Shown in pieces: positions 54,041 to 64,000 of a DNA stretch of 64,000 bases. This DNA is from Atherix ibis (lineage: Eukaryota > Arthropoda > Insecta > Diptera > Athericidae), in NCBI GenBank assembly GCA_958298945.1, contig OY282607.1:53979020-54043019 (forward strand). The letters are read 5' to 3'. Each line of letters opens with the position of its first letter. Within the stretch, counting starts at the first letter, position 1. The translations under genes and the position numbers were made by a program. The notes below the pieces were generated by a model. That model was given only the letters and a program-made list of their open reading frames with translations, did no database searches and was not told the origin of the DNA.

Positions 54041-55146
54041 TTAATCAAAAATACCCTCCATTGCTACATCAATGATTGAATTAATATATGGTGGATCTGC
54101 CTCTTCCACAAACTCCACTTCAAAAAACTCCTCTTCTTCTGGAGTTTCAGCACCATATATATTAGTTATATTCTGAGATTTTTTTGTAGCTGTAGTTGGG
54201 TATGGTGAAAATGATTGTGATGATGAGCACGACGATGAGCATGATGAAACTGTGCGGATTCTATTTTTAATTTTATTGTTAACCACATCTGGGCATTTTG
54301 ACGATGAGGATGAAGATGTTGATATTGTGCGCAACTTGCCCTGTGGCGTTGATGTCATTCGCCGACTTGGGTTTGATAATTGAACTGATGTGTCTTGTGC
54401 TGTTGAGGTGCTACTACTTTTCAGCTTTGACTCTTCTATCAGCGCTTCTTTCAAAGCATCGAAAATTTTATACTTTGCATTTAAAAAAACTTCGTAAGAA
54501 ACGCTATTCAAATCAGCCATCATCATTTTACTCAGCGTCGAAACTTGTTCCTATTGAATACTTTTAGCTGATTGATTTCTTTTCGTCGTTGCCAATAATT
54601 CTGTAGCTAGCTCTACTTGCTTTTCAATATTTTTGCGGATACTGTTGTTATTATTACCTGCCTGAATTTGTTTTTGATTAGTTATAAAATAATATTTAAT
54701 TAGCTTAAGTATTAAGCTAATAATGCTTATTTAATTACCTTTGAATTTCTGTCGGAATTATTATAGGAACTTTCAGACTCACTCATTTGCGAAGGGATAT
54801 TGTCGTCGGTTTCTGCATCTAATTCCTAGGTGTAAAAATATAATTTAAGATCTCATCAATTTCAAAAAGTTAGATATTTTATATGTATGTACCTCATCAT
54901 CTAAACCTGTAGTGCCATACGATGGTACATTGTCCGAAAAATCATCTAGGAAGTTGAGGCTCTCGTAGCACCACAATTTTGGAATGTATAAAAGGAAGAT
55001 GCATTTATTAAAATTCTTGATTTTAATAAATGCATCTTCCTTTTTTTCTGTTGGTATAATCCACAGAAGAGATATTATATAAAATCTCCTCATTTTCAAA
55101 TAACAAAATCAACTCCGTCGTTTGCTCCTTAGTCCAGTTCGTCATA
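54041..55146 (-). pseudogene. Harbinger Myb/MADF-type partner protein, spliced, disrupted
   Basis: Starting at ATG 55,146 the minus strand gives MTNWTKEQTTELILLFEN then VDYTNRKK, the start of a Myb/SANT-MADF DNA-binding domain, as in the second protein of Harbinger elements that helps the transposase reach DNA. The domain is broken by a 55-base hairpin (54,990-55,044) and a stop. Later exons appear around GT-AG sites: one with SLNFLDDFSDNVPSYG, one of about 100 bases (54,726-54,826, ELDAETDDNIPSQMSES), and a last exon ending at 54,041. The last exon has an in-frame TAG near 54,555, Ser-rich runs and an acidic C-terminus (EEEEFFEVEFVEEADPP). Confidence 0.75.
54990..55044. repeat. 25-bp perfect hairpin inside the MADF exon
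   Basis: AAAAGGAAGATGCATTTATT plus five more bases (54,990-55,014) are exactly inverted at 55,020-55,044 around TCTTG. It destroys the MADF coding frame right after NRKK. Confidence 0.88.
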
Positions 55147-55419
55147 TTTATTATTTTAATTAATTGTCTTTTTCAATAGACTTTGTAATACACTATTTAA
55201 TAATTTTTTTAACACAACACAACCTTCTTGCTCGGCAGCTCGAAAATTATGATATTATTTGACATATATGAAACGATTGTAAGGTAGAACATGGAACGAA
55301 ACGGTTGAATGCAAAATATTTTTCAAAAGTTTTTGGTTTATTTCCCCCCGACCCGCACTCTTCGTCTCGCCTACAAAAACGAGGTCAAGTCCACCAATGG
55401 AAACAAGCACTATGAGAAT

Positions 55420-55849
55420 AAAGAAGAATGGATACCCTCTTGAAGGTATTTAAATTTCACGTATGGACGTAGTAATAACTCATTCATGATTGTGAAAATA
55501 TGTTTATAGTTGCAATTTTTTATAACATTTATTATATCACATACAGTTATATTTATTACAATTTACATCATTTCTTAATAATTATATTATTTTAAGCGAT
55601 TACTATTTGATGATCCTTCCCGCGTTAGATCTTAATCACGACTGCCCTAACTTTTGTGATGATAGTTCAGCCAGACGATGACTATGACTACGGTGACTTT
55701 CACTCATACAAAGTAAATCTTCTTTTCAAATTTTTTTTTTCGAATGTTCTAGAGTCACCATATTACCCTCCTCCGAGTGAAACTCAGTGTGACCATCTAT
55801 TTTAAGTGACGAAACTTCGCGCTGGTTTTATTATTGAAATTATCTTGTT
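55420..55849. other. Possible 3' LTR and polypurine tract of the gypsy relic
   Basis: On the minus strand CTCGGAGGAGGG (55,766-55,777) is a polypurine-tract-like run placed just after the integrase, followed by TAATATGGTGACTCTAGAAC. This is the usual order of tract and 3' LTR. The LTR end is not identifiable and no second LTR was found. Confidence 0.35.
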
Positions 55850-56640
55850 ATTTATTGACAGTATAGAAACTTTACGTATTCGCGCAATAATTCGATATAG
55901 GCCATCGTAAGTTGGTGATAAAGTTGGTTTAATTTTATAATTCCTAACGATAAAAAATGCAATTTTGATTTCCTTGGCGTGTTGGTCTCGGAATCAACCT
56001 TTGCATTGATTCTCAGATGTCTCATGAATAAATAACTCTCCTGGTAGTTTTAAAGAGTGTCCATAGACTAATTCATCAGGGGAACACTGTAAATCTTCTT
56101 GTAGCGCATCTCTAACTTTTCGTTGTTTCCTCGAGCTTTAAGAGTATCTTTTAGCTGATGGTGAATTTGTTCAACTAAACCGTTCACTTGAATGGTAAGG
56201 ACTTATTCGGTTAAATGTTCAACTTAACCGATGGTAAGGACTTATTCGGATGCGATGTATGACCAGTAGTTTGGTTAATTCCCGAAATAATTTGGATACG
56301 AATCTTGATCTGTTGTGATTCTTGCAAGAATTCCAAAACGCTAGATTGTCATTATGTACGGATTTCCCTCTGTTCTGATTCTAGTTCCAGTTCTGATTTC
56401 GTATGGCATTGAATTTAGGTCTTTTGACATGGAATACAAGTAGTATAGTCCAAAAATTCGTAACACGATTTATATTTGGCCGAAAATATCTCAATGCAAT
56501 CAATTTTCTGATTGCACGAACGGCATGATGCGCTAAGTTATGTAAGGTATTAAACACAGCCCGACGTAAAGAACTATTTACGAATGGTCTATTATTCGAT
56601 GTTGACCTTTCACAATATACAGCAAATCTAGTCAGCAATT
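55850..56640 (-). pseudogene. Ty3/gypsy-type integrase relic
   Basis: The minus strand at 56,638-56,430 gives the zinc-binding region of an LTR-retrotransposon integrase (RPFVNSSLRRAVFNTLHNL, then AVRAIRKLIALRYFRPN). At 56,220-55,850 it gives the C-terminal part (ALQEDLQCSPDELVYGHSL, LKLPGELF, and TLSPTYDGLYRIIARI, the GPY/F-like end). Between them the catalytic core is largely missing and a 24-base direct repeat (around GGTAAGGACTTATTCGG) marks a rearrangement near 56,190-56,250. Not functional. Confidence 0.75.
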
Positions 56641-56849
56641 TTTCTAATTCCTGATCATCTCTCTGAAGTTGAGCTATTTTTTCATATACAAATGGTCCAT
56701 ATTTATATGCAGAATTTGGTACCGGTCAGGAAATGGTTTGCATTCAACCGACATTAATCTCCGCACAGACGTCAATCCGTCTTGTTTTACTTCCCCATCA
56801 TGTGTAACGAGAAGCAATCGGCAAAGAGGGAATATGGTTGGCATATTCC

Positions 56850-58100
56850 CACTTTGACTATTATCCCGAATTCGTTTTTAGCTGCGTTGTTTTTAGCTGT
56901 CATGGTTTCGCAAACGGAAGCTGCCTGGTTTTCCAATTTCATTTTTTGGGCTATGTTTAGAACAGCGTTGCGATCTTCTGAATTTTTCACCGTGCTAATT
57001 AGTAAGGGCAACTTCTTCACTGGTGGATCGGGAGTGGGTTGAAGGTGTTTTGAAATTTGAGTGTGGGGATTTTCATGGGGTGGTAATTCATTTACCTGAA
57101 GAGGCGTGGATTTCTGTATATACAATCGGTTTTTCGACAATTGGCATTAAAGAATTGGATAGCTTGCGGTCAAAAGCTTTTTTGGAAGGAGAGGGTGGAA
57201 TTTTTCTGGATGGGAAGGGGATGGTGGCAATGGTAAGGTGGACGGAGAAGACGTTGGTGGCAATGATGAGAATTCTGATATTTTGACGGGATGAGATGGC
57301 GCACGGACTGCTTGTGCAAAGGTGGTGTTCGACAATATTGTGGCGGCACCCATTTGATTTTTTTTTTAATTGTTGTTGCTGTAGAAATGGAGAATAGTTT
57401 TTCTCTCAGAATAAGGGCAGCAATGGTCTCTTGAGATGTGTATGTCTATTTTGCAGTTACTGCAAAAGACACGTGTACATGGTCGGTCCACAACTGACGC
57501 ATACCTCCGAAGCATTGCAGTGTTTAGCCGTATGGCCCAGTACTTGGCAGTTGCGACATCTCATGGCGTTTGGCTAGTAAGTTTTCACTTCAAATCTGTG
57601 AAATAGGATATTGATATTGAAAGGGAGTTCGTAGGCATCAAAAGTCAAAACAACAATATCCGTAAATGATTGGGTACTGTCGCGCGTAGATATTATTTTT
57701 CTAGCCTCTACCATGTTGTAATCTGTGAGGTTGCTAACGATTTCCTCTTCAGACGTATTCGCAAGCCACTTATAAAAAATTGTTCCCATTACTTGATTGA
57801 GGGATGGGTGTAGGATGATGGTCAATTTAATGTCACTGATATTGACAATCTTGATTTAGTCGTTAACAATAATTCACCGTTACAATAATCGTTTATTTTC
57901 AGAATATCATTGACAGCCAGACTGGTTTTAAATGGACAGACCTGGTTCGCCTTGAATTTTGCCTCGCGTAAAGTTGAGATTATTGGAAAGCATGGATGGT
58001 CTGTGACTTTAGTCGGAAGGGAGGGAAATTAATCAATTTGCTAAGTACAGAGAGGTTTGTGTTTGTTTAGTTGTGATTGTTGTTATTGTGATTTGCATTT
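56850..58100 (-). pseudogene. I-clade ORF1 relic (second copy)
   Basis: Collinear with ORF1 of the intact element: TDYNMVEARKIISTRDSTQS, FNINILFHRFEVKTY, a frameshifted zinc-knuckle region, NTTFAQAVRAPSHPV, and the C-terminal SEDRNAVLNIAQKMK. It is close in sequence to the intact copy and clearly younger than the relic at 31 kb, but frameshifts and small deletions kill it. ORF2 is absent; the gypsy relic starts 200 bases beyond. Confidence 0.85.
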
Positions 58101-59047
58101 TTTGTTGTGGTACTGTTGGTGTGGTGTCCTTATTGCTTTTTTTTAATTCTCAGTTGTGTTTATTGTTTAATGTATTGTTCAATTAAAATATTATAAATTT
58201 TATTACAGTGATACAATGTTTCTTATTATTTTAAGTCTTGTTGTATATGAAATATATTTATTCTAATATTTTACTCCTAAATATTCATTTGATTTTAATT
58301 TATGGTAATATTTTTAGTTTTTAAATGTTATTCTCAGATACATAGATTATCTTCGTTTATTTTATTTGTTTAATATTTGTTATGGAAGCCTTGGCCATGG
58401 CTCCATAGATTTGTTCGGTGCCAGAATTAAATTGGCAGTGCGCAGATCTGTGGAATTATACATGCATTTTTCGGACGGTTTTGGTGCCTCTGCTAGCTGT
58501 GCCGTCCGAAAATTCTGATTCGATGACGCTTTGTCAGTGAGTGACAGTTTTCTTGTGAGTTTCGTTTGTGAAATTTCAACTAAGCTTTTTGGAGTAGGGT
58601 GATCATCGTGGAAACAGCCAAGACAGTGTTCATCTGTAAATGTACGAATTTGCTTGTGAGTTAATGTAATTATAAATATTACATATTTTCCTATAGACTA
58701 TGGTCATAATTTTTTTATTTTAAATTGAAATAAAAACGTCAAACAATATTTTAAAAATACGAGTGAACTTATAAAGTCAATAATATAATAAAACATTAAA
58801 TGATTATAAACATTTCATCTGCTAAATAATTATTTCTCCGCCCATAAATTATGATTTCTCCTCTAGAACAAAAATAGTTTTTTAGTTGTTAGTTAATTGG
58901 AAATTTTTTAGGAGAAAATTTGATTATTGTTTAAAAAATATAATGAAATTAGTGTTGCTTATGCTATGGACACACATATCACGTAATATCGATGCTGCGA
59001 CGATTACCAGGATACCATGAACGCAGAGATATCGTATATAATAATAA
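58101..59047. other. No gene supported; hairpin near a GC-richer patch
   Basis: A GC-richer island (58,400-58,650) contains TTTTCGGACGG (58,467-58,477) inverted at 58,502-58,512. It includes TCAGTGAGTGACAG and two GTGAGT donor-like sites, so a non-coding first exon is conceivable. The flanks are AT-rich. Confidence 0.35.
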
Positions 59048-59933
59048 AGCTTAGATTACACTGTGCGTGCAATGCACGATTTAAAAGTGTAATTTCCCCT
59101 TTAGCTCATCTGACAGTGTCTTATATGGGCGAGCACGTATGCATTTTGCGCGTGCCAGCGATTGTGCCGATTTGTCGGAAACAAATTTTATGTATTACAC
59201 AAGCAGTCTAATCATAGTATAATCGCTTAAATGAACATTTTAAATAATAATTATTCGCGATATACGGAAAATTTAGGGAACAAAAAGAAATTTCAACATG
59301 TTAAAATATATTTTTGATCGTGGAAACGTTTCATGCCTTTTTATAGATGAATTCTCCAGTTGGTCGCATTAATTTTTTTATTTTGATTATTTCAATTCGT
59401 TTATTTATTTTACTAAACATTATATATTTTATTTTAACATTTAATTCAATATTAATTATAACATGAAAATTTCATGTTTCACTGACACTGTCGTCTTATT
59501 AAACTTAATTTTAAATTTATGGGCGGACGAATTTATTTATAAATCTATAGACGGATGATTTTTTGCTATACACTATTTCACACTAGTTTTAGCATCACTT
59601 CTTATAAATCAAAATAGCTTATATTAATATCATATATAAAATAAATACGAATGAATGAATATGCACGGACAGAGTAAATATTGCAATTATCCAATGAACG
59701 ACGTTATATGTACAATAATATATGTAAGAGAAAACACGGTTAAATCATGTATATATTGGCTTAATTTCTTCTTCTTCATGTTTGCACGATCAAAAGTTGA
59801 TCGACCACGCGTAAACATTGTGCAAATACACGATCAGTGTATCACCTTGCCAGCTGTTTGTAGAATTAAAGGATTTGACAGCGAACCATTTGCAGTAGAA
59901 AATCGTGCATTATACGCACGGTAAATCTAAGCT
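59048..59933. mobile_element. 886-bp non-coding TIR element, possible TAA duplication
   Basis: The left end AGCTTAGATTACACTGTGCG pairs with the right end (AGCTTAGATTTACCGTGCGT on the minus strand) and pairing extends about 35 bases with a few mismatches. TAA flanks both sides (59,045-59,047 and 59,934-59,936). No transposase motif is present. The three-base TAA duplication suggests PIF/Harbinger, but the ends differ from the elements at 23,852 and 51,906. Confidence 0.75.
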
Positions 59934-61060
59934 TAACCCAGACACAAAACCGGTGAAGGTATACGGTAGGAACACAATTCCGACCGAACTGTGAAAAATT
60001 CAATCCCAGCATTTAGCTGGTATTCGGGGACACATAGGTGGTGTAAATCAACAACATGAATTGTCATGTTTTTCTAATGCAATAATTTTCACAATAATAT
60101 TAAACAGTTAATATTTTGGCATTATTAATTAATTAAAAGGAAAACAATATTGAACTAAAAAGTTTTTTTTTTTCAAATAATGATTCTGTAGTTCGGCAAT
60201 CGAGAAAAAAGTAACAGCCTATCTTTTTTTATATTATTAACTTAATCGAAGAAGAAAAAAATCAATAATTAGTTCTTCCAACAAAATGAAATGGTTCCGA
60301 TCGAGAATTTCAAATCAATAAGTTGATGGTGATACCAATAAGGGGAGGAAACGTGATGCTGGATGAGTTGCCACATACGCCCGACTTTAAAGAGGAGAAA
60401 ACGCAAAAAAGGAAACAGTGAGAAAAGAGGAGGAGAAGTCAACTGATGATGGAGTAGTCATTTGGGTATTGGCTATAAGAGGTATTTTGAACCATCATTT
60501 ATTACAAGAGGATATATTTATACATATATATATATATAATAATAAAAGTGATTATAATACAATAAAAATGAAAGGAATTTAAATAGAAAAAAATTGTATT
60601 TACAAACATATTTACACAATTTGCAATAAAAAAAAAATTTAACTGAATTTTATTAATTTTTTTCTTTAAATGTAACGAAATAATTTTTTTTTTATTCAAA
60701 CTTTGTTCGATTGTTTATTGATTTTTATGTCCCTCTTTTGAGGCATATGTGCATTCTCATGCACCTTCAATTCCAAGGTAAAAAATTCATAGCTAATATT
60801 TGCCGAATATTTCACTAGAAAGTCTTATAAAGTACGATATTGCCAAATAAACAGGTACAAAAGTTAATTTTGCTTATAAGCAATATAGTTGCAATATAAT
60901 TATTGAAAGGGTTAAAATAATTAAGTTGCAATATAAATCAAAATTTTAAAAAAAAAACTAAAAGCACAATTACATATATCGTGTACTACTAGTATTATAT
61001 TCTCAATGATGATGTATATACAAATAAACGTATATATAAGGGGTTTGTAATAAAATAATG
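59934..61060. other. AT-rich stretch with microsatellite, small frames only
   Basis: A (TA)n run lies at about 60,522-60,540. A short frame at 60,330-60,420 with LDELPHTPDFKEEKTQKRK is of coding-like composition but too short to interpret. No terminal repeats were seen. Confidence 0.45.
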
Positions 61061-61083
61061 GATATTAATGAGTAAGCAAGTAG

Positions 61084-62188
61084 TAATGAATGAACTGCAT
61101 AGATTAACTCGAAGAAATTTTTCCTCATTGCCGAGTAATTTTAAATAGAATAGATGATTTATGGTAAGTGGATTTGGTTGAAATAGGCGATTATAAAAAA
61201 CTGAATAAATTATTTGCATTTCTTCTCTCTGTCAACGACTCCTTTTCCAAATATGCCTGTTTAATTCCAGTTAAGAATAAATCTGGCTCAGTAGTCATGA
61301 AAGCAATGCGGTCAATATTTAATGAAAGTCATCGTCATCTAACAATCCTTACAACCAAAGAAATAAACAACAGAGTACAATTAGCATAGAAGAGATACTG
61401 GTCTCTTAAAGAAATTGTCAAAAACCCGCAGGTACCACTTAAAGCAAAGAAAAAAATATTTGATTCCTGTATTCTACCTATCATGACATACGGATGTCAA
61501 ACTTGGAGTCTAACAAAACAAAACTTACACAAACTAGAAACCTGTCAACACAGCATGGAGCGAAGTATGCTCAAAGTCAAGTTAAGAGACAAAGTAAAAC
61601 TAGGAACATTACGTAACTAAACTAAAATTAACGATGTAACATACTGCATAAGAAAATTAAAATGGAGTTGGGCAGGTCATATGATGAGGAGTAAACAAGA
61701 AAAATGGGCTAAGGATGCAACCGAATAGTGTCCAAGATAAAAAAAAAGAAAGAAAGGGAGGCAGCTTCTGAGATGGGAGGACGATATTCGGAAAATAGCC
61801 GGTGCTACTTGGAAGAGGACGACTCATGACCGGAAAGTGTGGCAAGCTCTAGGGGAGGCCTTTGCGGAAACGCAAGACAATCTCAAAACCGGTGTCAATT
61901 AACATAAGTGATAGTAACTTTCTTCTAAGATTGTTAAATAAAGGCTATAATTATTATTATTATTATATTATCGTCACTTAAAAGTAAGTACTATATACCT
62001 AATTGGACTACTGGAGTTTTTAAGATGAATAAAGTTGCCACCACTTATCCTGTTACATGTCGCTTAGAAGATTATCAGAGTAAGCCAATCAAAGAAGGAT
62101 TTTACGACCACGAGCTTAGAAAAGTTAAATATACAAACGCCTATTTAGTCGAGAAAGCGGTGAAAACTAGCAAAGATATGGTTTTGTA
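61084..62188 (+). pseudogene. Polinton/Maverick-type integrase relic, interrupted
   Basis: The first part (61,084-61,340) reads NELHRLTRRNFSSLPSNF then IDDLW-stop-VDLVEIGDYKKLNK and VNDSFSKYACLIPVKNKSG. This matches the H...RRNF and DDLWQADLVDM...FSKYAWAVPLKNK order of Polinton-type integrases; the first catalytic Asp is in VDLVE and the Gln codon before it is now TAA. The last part (61,975-62,188) has KYYIPNWTTGVFKMNKVA, TYPVTCRLEDYQSKPI and FYDHELRKVKYTNAYLVEK. The middle with the other catalytic residues is missing and an RTE-like 3' fragment sits in its place. No other Polinton gene was identified. Confidence 0.75.
61345..61965 (+). pseudogene. RTE-like retrotransposon 3' fragment inserted in the integrase
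   Basis: Plus-strand coding gives KIFDSCILPIMTYGCQTWSL, METRS-like linker remnants, then RKLKWSWAGHMMRSKQEKWA and, in another frame, WEDDIRKIAGATWKRTTHDR and LGEAFAETQDNLKTG, the standard C-terminus of insect endonuclease-reverse transcriptases. It ends at a short (ATT)n tail (61,945-61,968), typical of RTE-type insertions. 5' truncation and two frameshifts make it non-functional. Confidence 0.8.
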
Positions 62189-62690
62189 AAATGATTAGGT
62201 TTCCCATCAACTCATAACTTTTGAATTAAAAATAAAATAAAATAATGTAAAACATATATTTTATTAAAATAAATTTATTATCGTATATAGAAAATATAAG
62301 ACATTTTTGTTTATGCCAGCTTTTTGAAAATAAACATACTATAAGTTTGTTTAAATAATTTTAAATTTAAAATATCTACATTCGAATTATAATTCGCCAT
62401 CTCGAATTCATGATACCTAAACCATTTAATAGATAATGCACGCTTTGTAAAATTGACAAATAAACCTACTTCAACTGTATTATTGTTAGGTAATTGTAAT
62501 GCAAAATTCAAATTTCCAAAAACTTTCTTAATCAAGTGCTATAGGTACTTAAGAAGTACATAGCAAATTTATGAATAAGCTTAATAAATGCATCGTGGAA
62601 TTGCTTCTACTTTTATAGCAACATGCATTTTTACAATAAACTGATATTTTTTTTATTTTTTGGTTTCTACAATTTTAATATCAAATGACG
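62189..62690. other. AT-rich stretch with an unassigned 74-codon minus-strand frame
   Basis: The minus-strand frame at 62,311-62,535 contains LQLPNNNTVEVGLFVNF and IKWFRYHEFEMANYN, of protein-like composition. Its position directly beyond the Polinton-type integrase end, in opposite orientation, would suit another gene of that element, but I cannot match it to a family. Confidence 0.35.
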
Positions 62691-62694
62691 ATCT

Positions 62695-62965
62695 CAGTAC
62701 TTAAATTGTTTTTGAACAATTCCGCTTCTCTACTCTGGGGCTGTATTTTGTCCACTTTTCTGCTGTCTACAATTTGACATTCGTGTCTTATTTTCAAAGC
62801 TGCCAATCGCAGTAGTGGATGTTATTTTATCTCCATAGTTGCTTCTACCTTCAACACTAGAACAGCACCTTTTCCTTCTAAATTTTTTTGTCTATTGGGT
62901 ACAATCAATTCACATGGTTGGGAGTCTAAATTGCAAAAGTTCCATTTCCTGCAATGTTTCAATAT
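62695..62965 (-). other. Unassigned coding-like block with one stop
   Basis: Read on the minus strand from 62,965, about 90 codons are open except for one TAA: HCRKWNFCNLDSQPCELIVP, KGAVLVLKVEATMEIK, then LAALKIRHECQIVDSRKV and a tail QSREAELFKNNLSTE. A splice-acceptor-like ATTGCAG precedes GAAATGG. The composition is protein-like, but I recognise no family. Confidence 0.35.
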
Positions 62966-63339
62966 TTTAACATATAAAATAATTTTATAAATATTTTTTA
63001 TTTTTTATTTTATTTAATTTCTGAAAAAGCTACATTTATATTTTTTTTAAAAACTCAGTTGTGGTAGAAAAGACTTAGAATAAAACAGCTTTTATAGTTA
63101 AAGAACCACCTCTATTAGCCCATCAAATGCAATATAGTCAATCAATATTTTTAACACTAAAATAGGGTCTGTGCGAATATCAAATCAACTGCTCTCGAGG
63201 CTTCATTTTTATAGAATCCCAACGACACCGTAAACCGTTTTCTTAGAGAGAGTTGTCTACCGGTCTGTGCAAATCATTGGTCCTTAAAAAAAATAATTTT
63301 GTTAATGGATATTATCAGCAACAGACTCCATAAAGTACA
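62966..63339. other. AT-rich stretch, nothing recognised
   Basis: No supported feature. Confidence 0.5.
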
Positions 63340-63780
63340 GCTTGATTATAGCACTTGATGTGAAGAACAACTTCAACTTGGCGAGTTGGGACTGTATCCT
63401 TGATACTCTGGCCTCAATGGGTGTTCCAAAGTACATAACCAAAATAATAGAAGACTACCTGAGTAATAGAATTCTCTTATACAGGACCAACAGTGAGGAG
63501 AGGTCATACAGGATCACGAGAGGCGTCCCCCGGAGCTCGATTTTGGGTCTCCTGTCGTGGAAAGTGATGTATGATGGTATTCAAGCTCCATATCCCCGAC
63601 GCGAGAATCATCGCGGTCGGTAACGATGTTGCCGTGATCGTAGAGGCAAAATGTATAGAAGAGGTAGTACAGATCTGTCATGAGACTTACTTTAGTTCAA
63701 TGTCTCCAGCTTGCAGATTATAAGATAGAAACAGACCTTATTACGGACAGAAAACGTAGAATGAGTATTATCGTTACCGC
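63340..63780 (+). pseudogene. R1-clade reverse transcriptase scrap
   Basis: The plus strand reads IIALDVKNNFNLASWDCIL (RT motif A), MGVPKYITKIIEDYLSNRI, ITRGVPRSSILG (the PQGS motif degraded to PRSS) and, after a frameshift at about 63,560, a segment with DVAVIVEAKCIEEV that follows the FADDVA box. The final block KIETDLITDRKRRMSI is also frameshifted. It is clearly R1-type and resembles, but does not duplicate, the relic at 48,480-51,130. Confidence 0.8.
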
Positions 63781-63788
63781 AAGACCAT

Positions 63789-63962
63789 CATGATTAATAC
63801 GTGCCTAATACGTGACTAATACGTGCCTTATTGTGCTCTACTTTATTCAATATTGACACTTTCATTTCGAAACATATTATAAAACTTTATTATTATTATT
63901 TTCATTTTTAAATTAAATTATATTTTAAATTGTAGAGCACAACAAGACACGTATTAGTCATG
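63789..63962. repeat. Foldback repeat with TAATACGTG modules
   Basis: The left arm (63,789-63,840) contains TAATACGTG three times and ends TTGTGCTCTA; the right arm (63,933-63,962) is its inverse with one module (TAGAGCACAACAAGACACGT then ATTAGTCATG). The extra modules look like expansion of the left arm. The loop is AT-rich. It is a candidate small foldback element directly after the R1 scrap. Confidence 0.75.
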
Positions 63963-64000
63963 AATCAAATCACCGCACAAAACATTCACTTGTAAGGGTA

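Larger units (their letters stand above)
51906..55410. mobile_element. PIF/Harbinger DNA transposon, two genes
   Basis: The left end has TGTTTCCACTTGGTGGAGTT (from 51,911), matching the inverse of the right end (55,383-55,405, TGTTTCCATTGGTGGACTTG on the minus strand) with one mismatch and one gap. A second copy of the motif (CACTGGTGGACTTGACC) lies at 51,961. TAT flanks the proposed element on both sides (51,903 and 55,411), a three-base duplication as expected for the superfamily, although the outermost five bases do not pair. It holds a transposase (plus strand) and a Myb/MADF-type protein (minus strand) in convergent order. Each has one stop, so this copy is probably not autonomous. Confidence 0.85.

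Overview
The window is AT-rich animal genomic DNA, almost certainly from an insect. The evidence is one intron-containing Arf6 gene whose product ends in TSNHKL, together with an arthropod-type mobilome of mariner/Tc1, PIF/Harbinger, hAT, Polinton/Maverick, Ty3/gypsy, and Jockey-, I-, R1- and RTE-like non-LTR retrotransposons. No bacterial operons, tRNA, rRNA or CRISPR arrays were recognised. I cannot name the species.

Layout. Positions 1-17.2 kb are AT-rich DNA with decayed transposons: a Tc1/mariner relic at 0.75 kb, a Jockey relic at 2.7-4.2 kb, an unassigned coding-like block at 4.25-4.6 kb, a minisatellite at 5.5 kb, mariner pieces at 6.3 and 10.5 kb, a MITE-like element at 13.4 kb and a longer Jockey copy at 14.4-17.2 kb. 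Positions 17.7-25.4 kb hold the only confidently functional cellular gene, Arf6 (four coding exons, 175 codons, no lesion). Its 6.8 kb second intron contains a retrotransposon scrap, a mariner-type MITE, a rosa-like (DD41D) element and a mariner that itself carries a MITE. A 4.3 kb, extremely AT-rich, gene-free stretch follows (25.4-29.8 kb) and may be a long 3' UTR.

Positions 29.9-40 kb are layered transposon relics: mariner, an old I-type element split by a hAT insertion and a mariner, a second hAT relic, a lysine-rich small ORF next to a GC-rich patch, and a Jockey-like relic. Positions 40.17-47.19 kb are one mariner split by a 5.69 kb full-length I-clade retrotransposon. Both retrotransposon ORFs are open, there is an 11-bp target duplication and a (CAAA)n tail, but the reverse transcriptase motif reads YADN. 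Positions 47-51.3 kb hold inverted and direct repeats, a Jockey-like scrap and a decayed R1-clade element.

Positions 51.9-55.4 kb are a two-gene PIF/Harbinger transposon: a DDE transposase and a convergent Myb/MADF-type partner, each with an in-frame stop, separated by a 297-bp near-perfect palindrome. Positions 55.7-64 kb carry a Ty3/gypsy integrase relic, a second I-type ORF1 relic, an 886-bp TIR element, a Polinton-type integrase split by an RTE-like 3' fragment, an R1-clade RT scrap and a terminal foldback.

The genes do not form a pathway. The most informative content is the nesting, which gives relative insertion ages, and several long inverted repeats. I found no convincing undescribed defence or metabolic system. 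The items most worth a second look are the Harbinger palindromes, the lysine-rich ORF with its GC-rich tail, the unassigned coding-like blocks at 4.25 and 62.7 kb, and the 886-bp TIR element.
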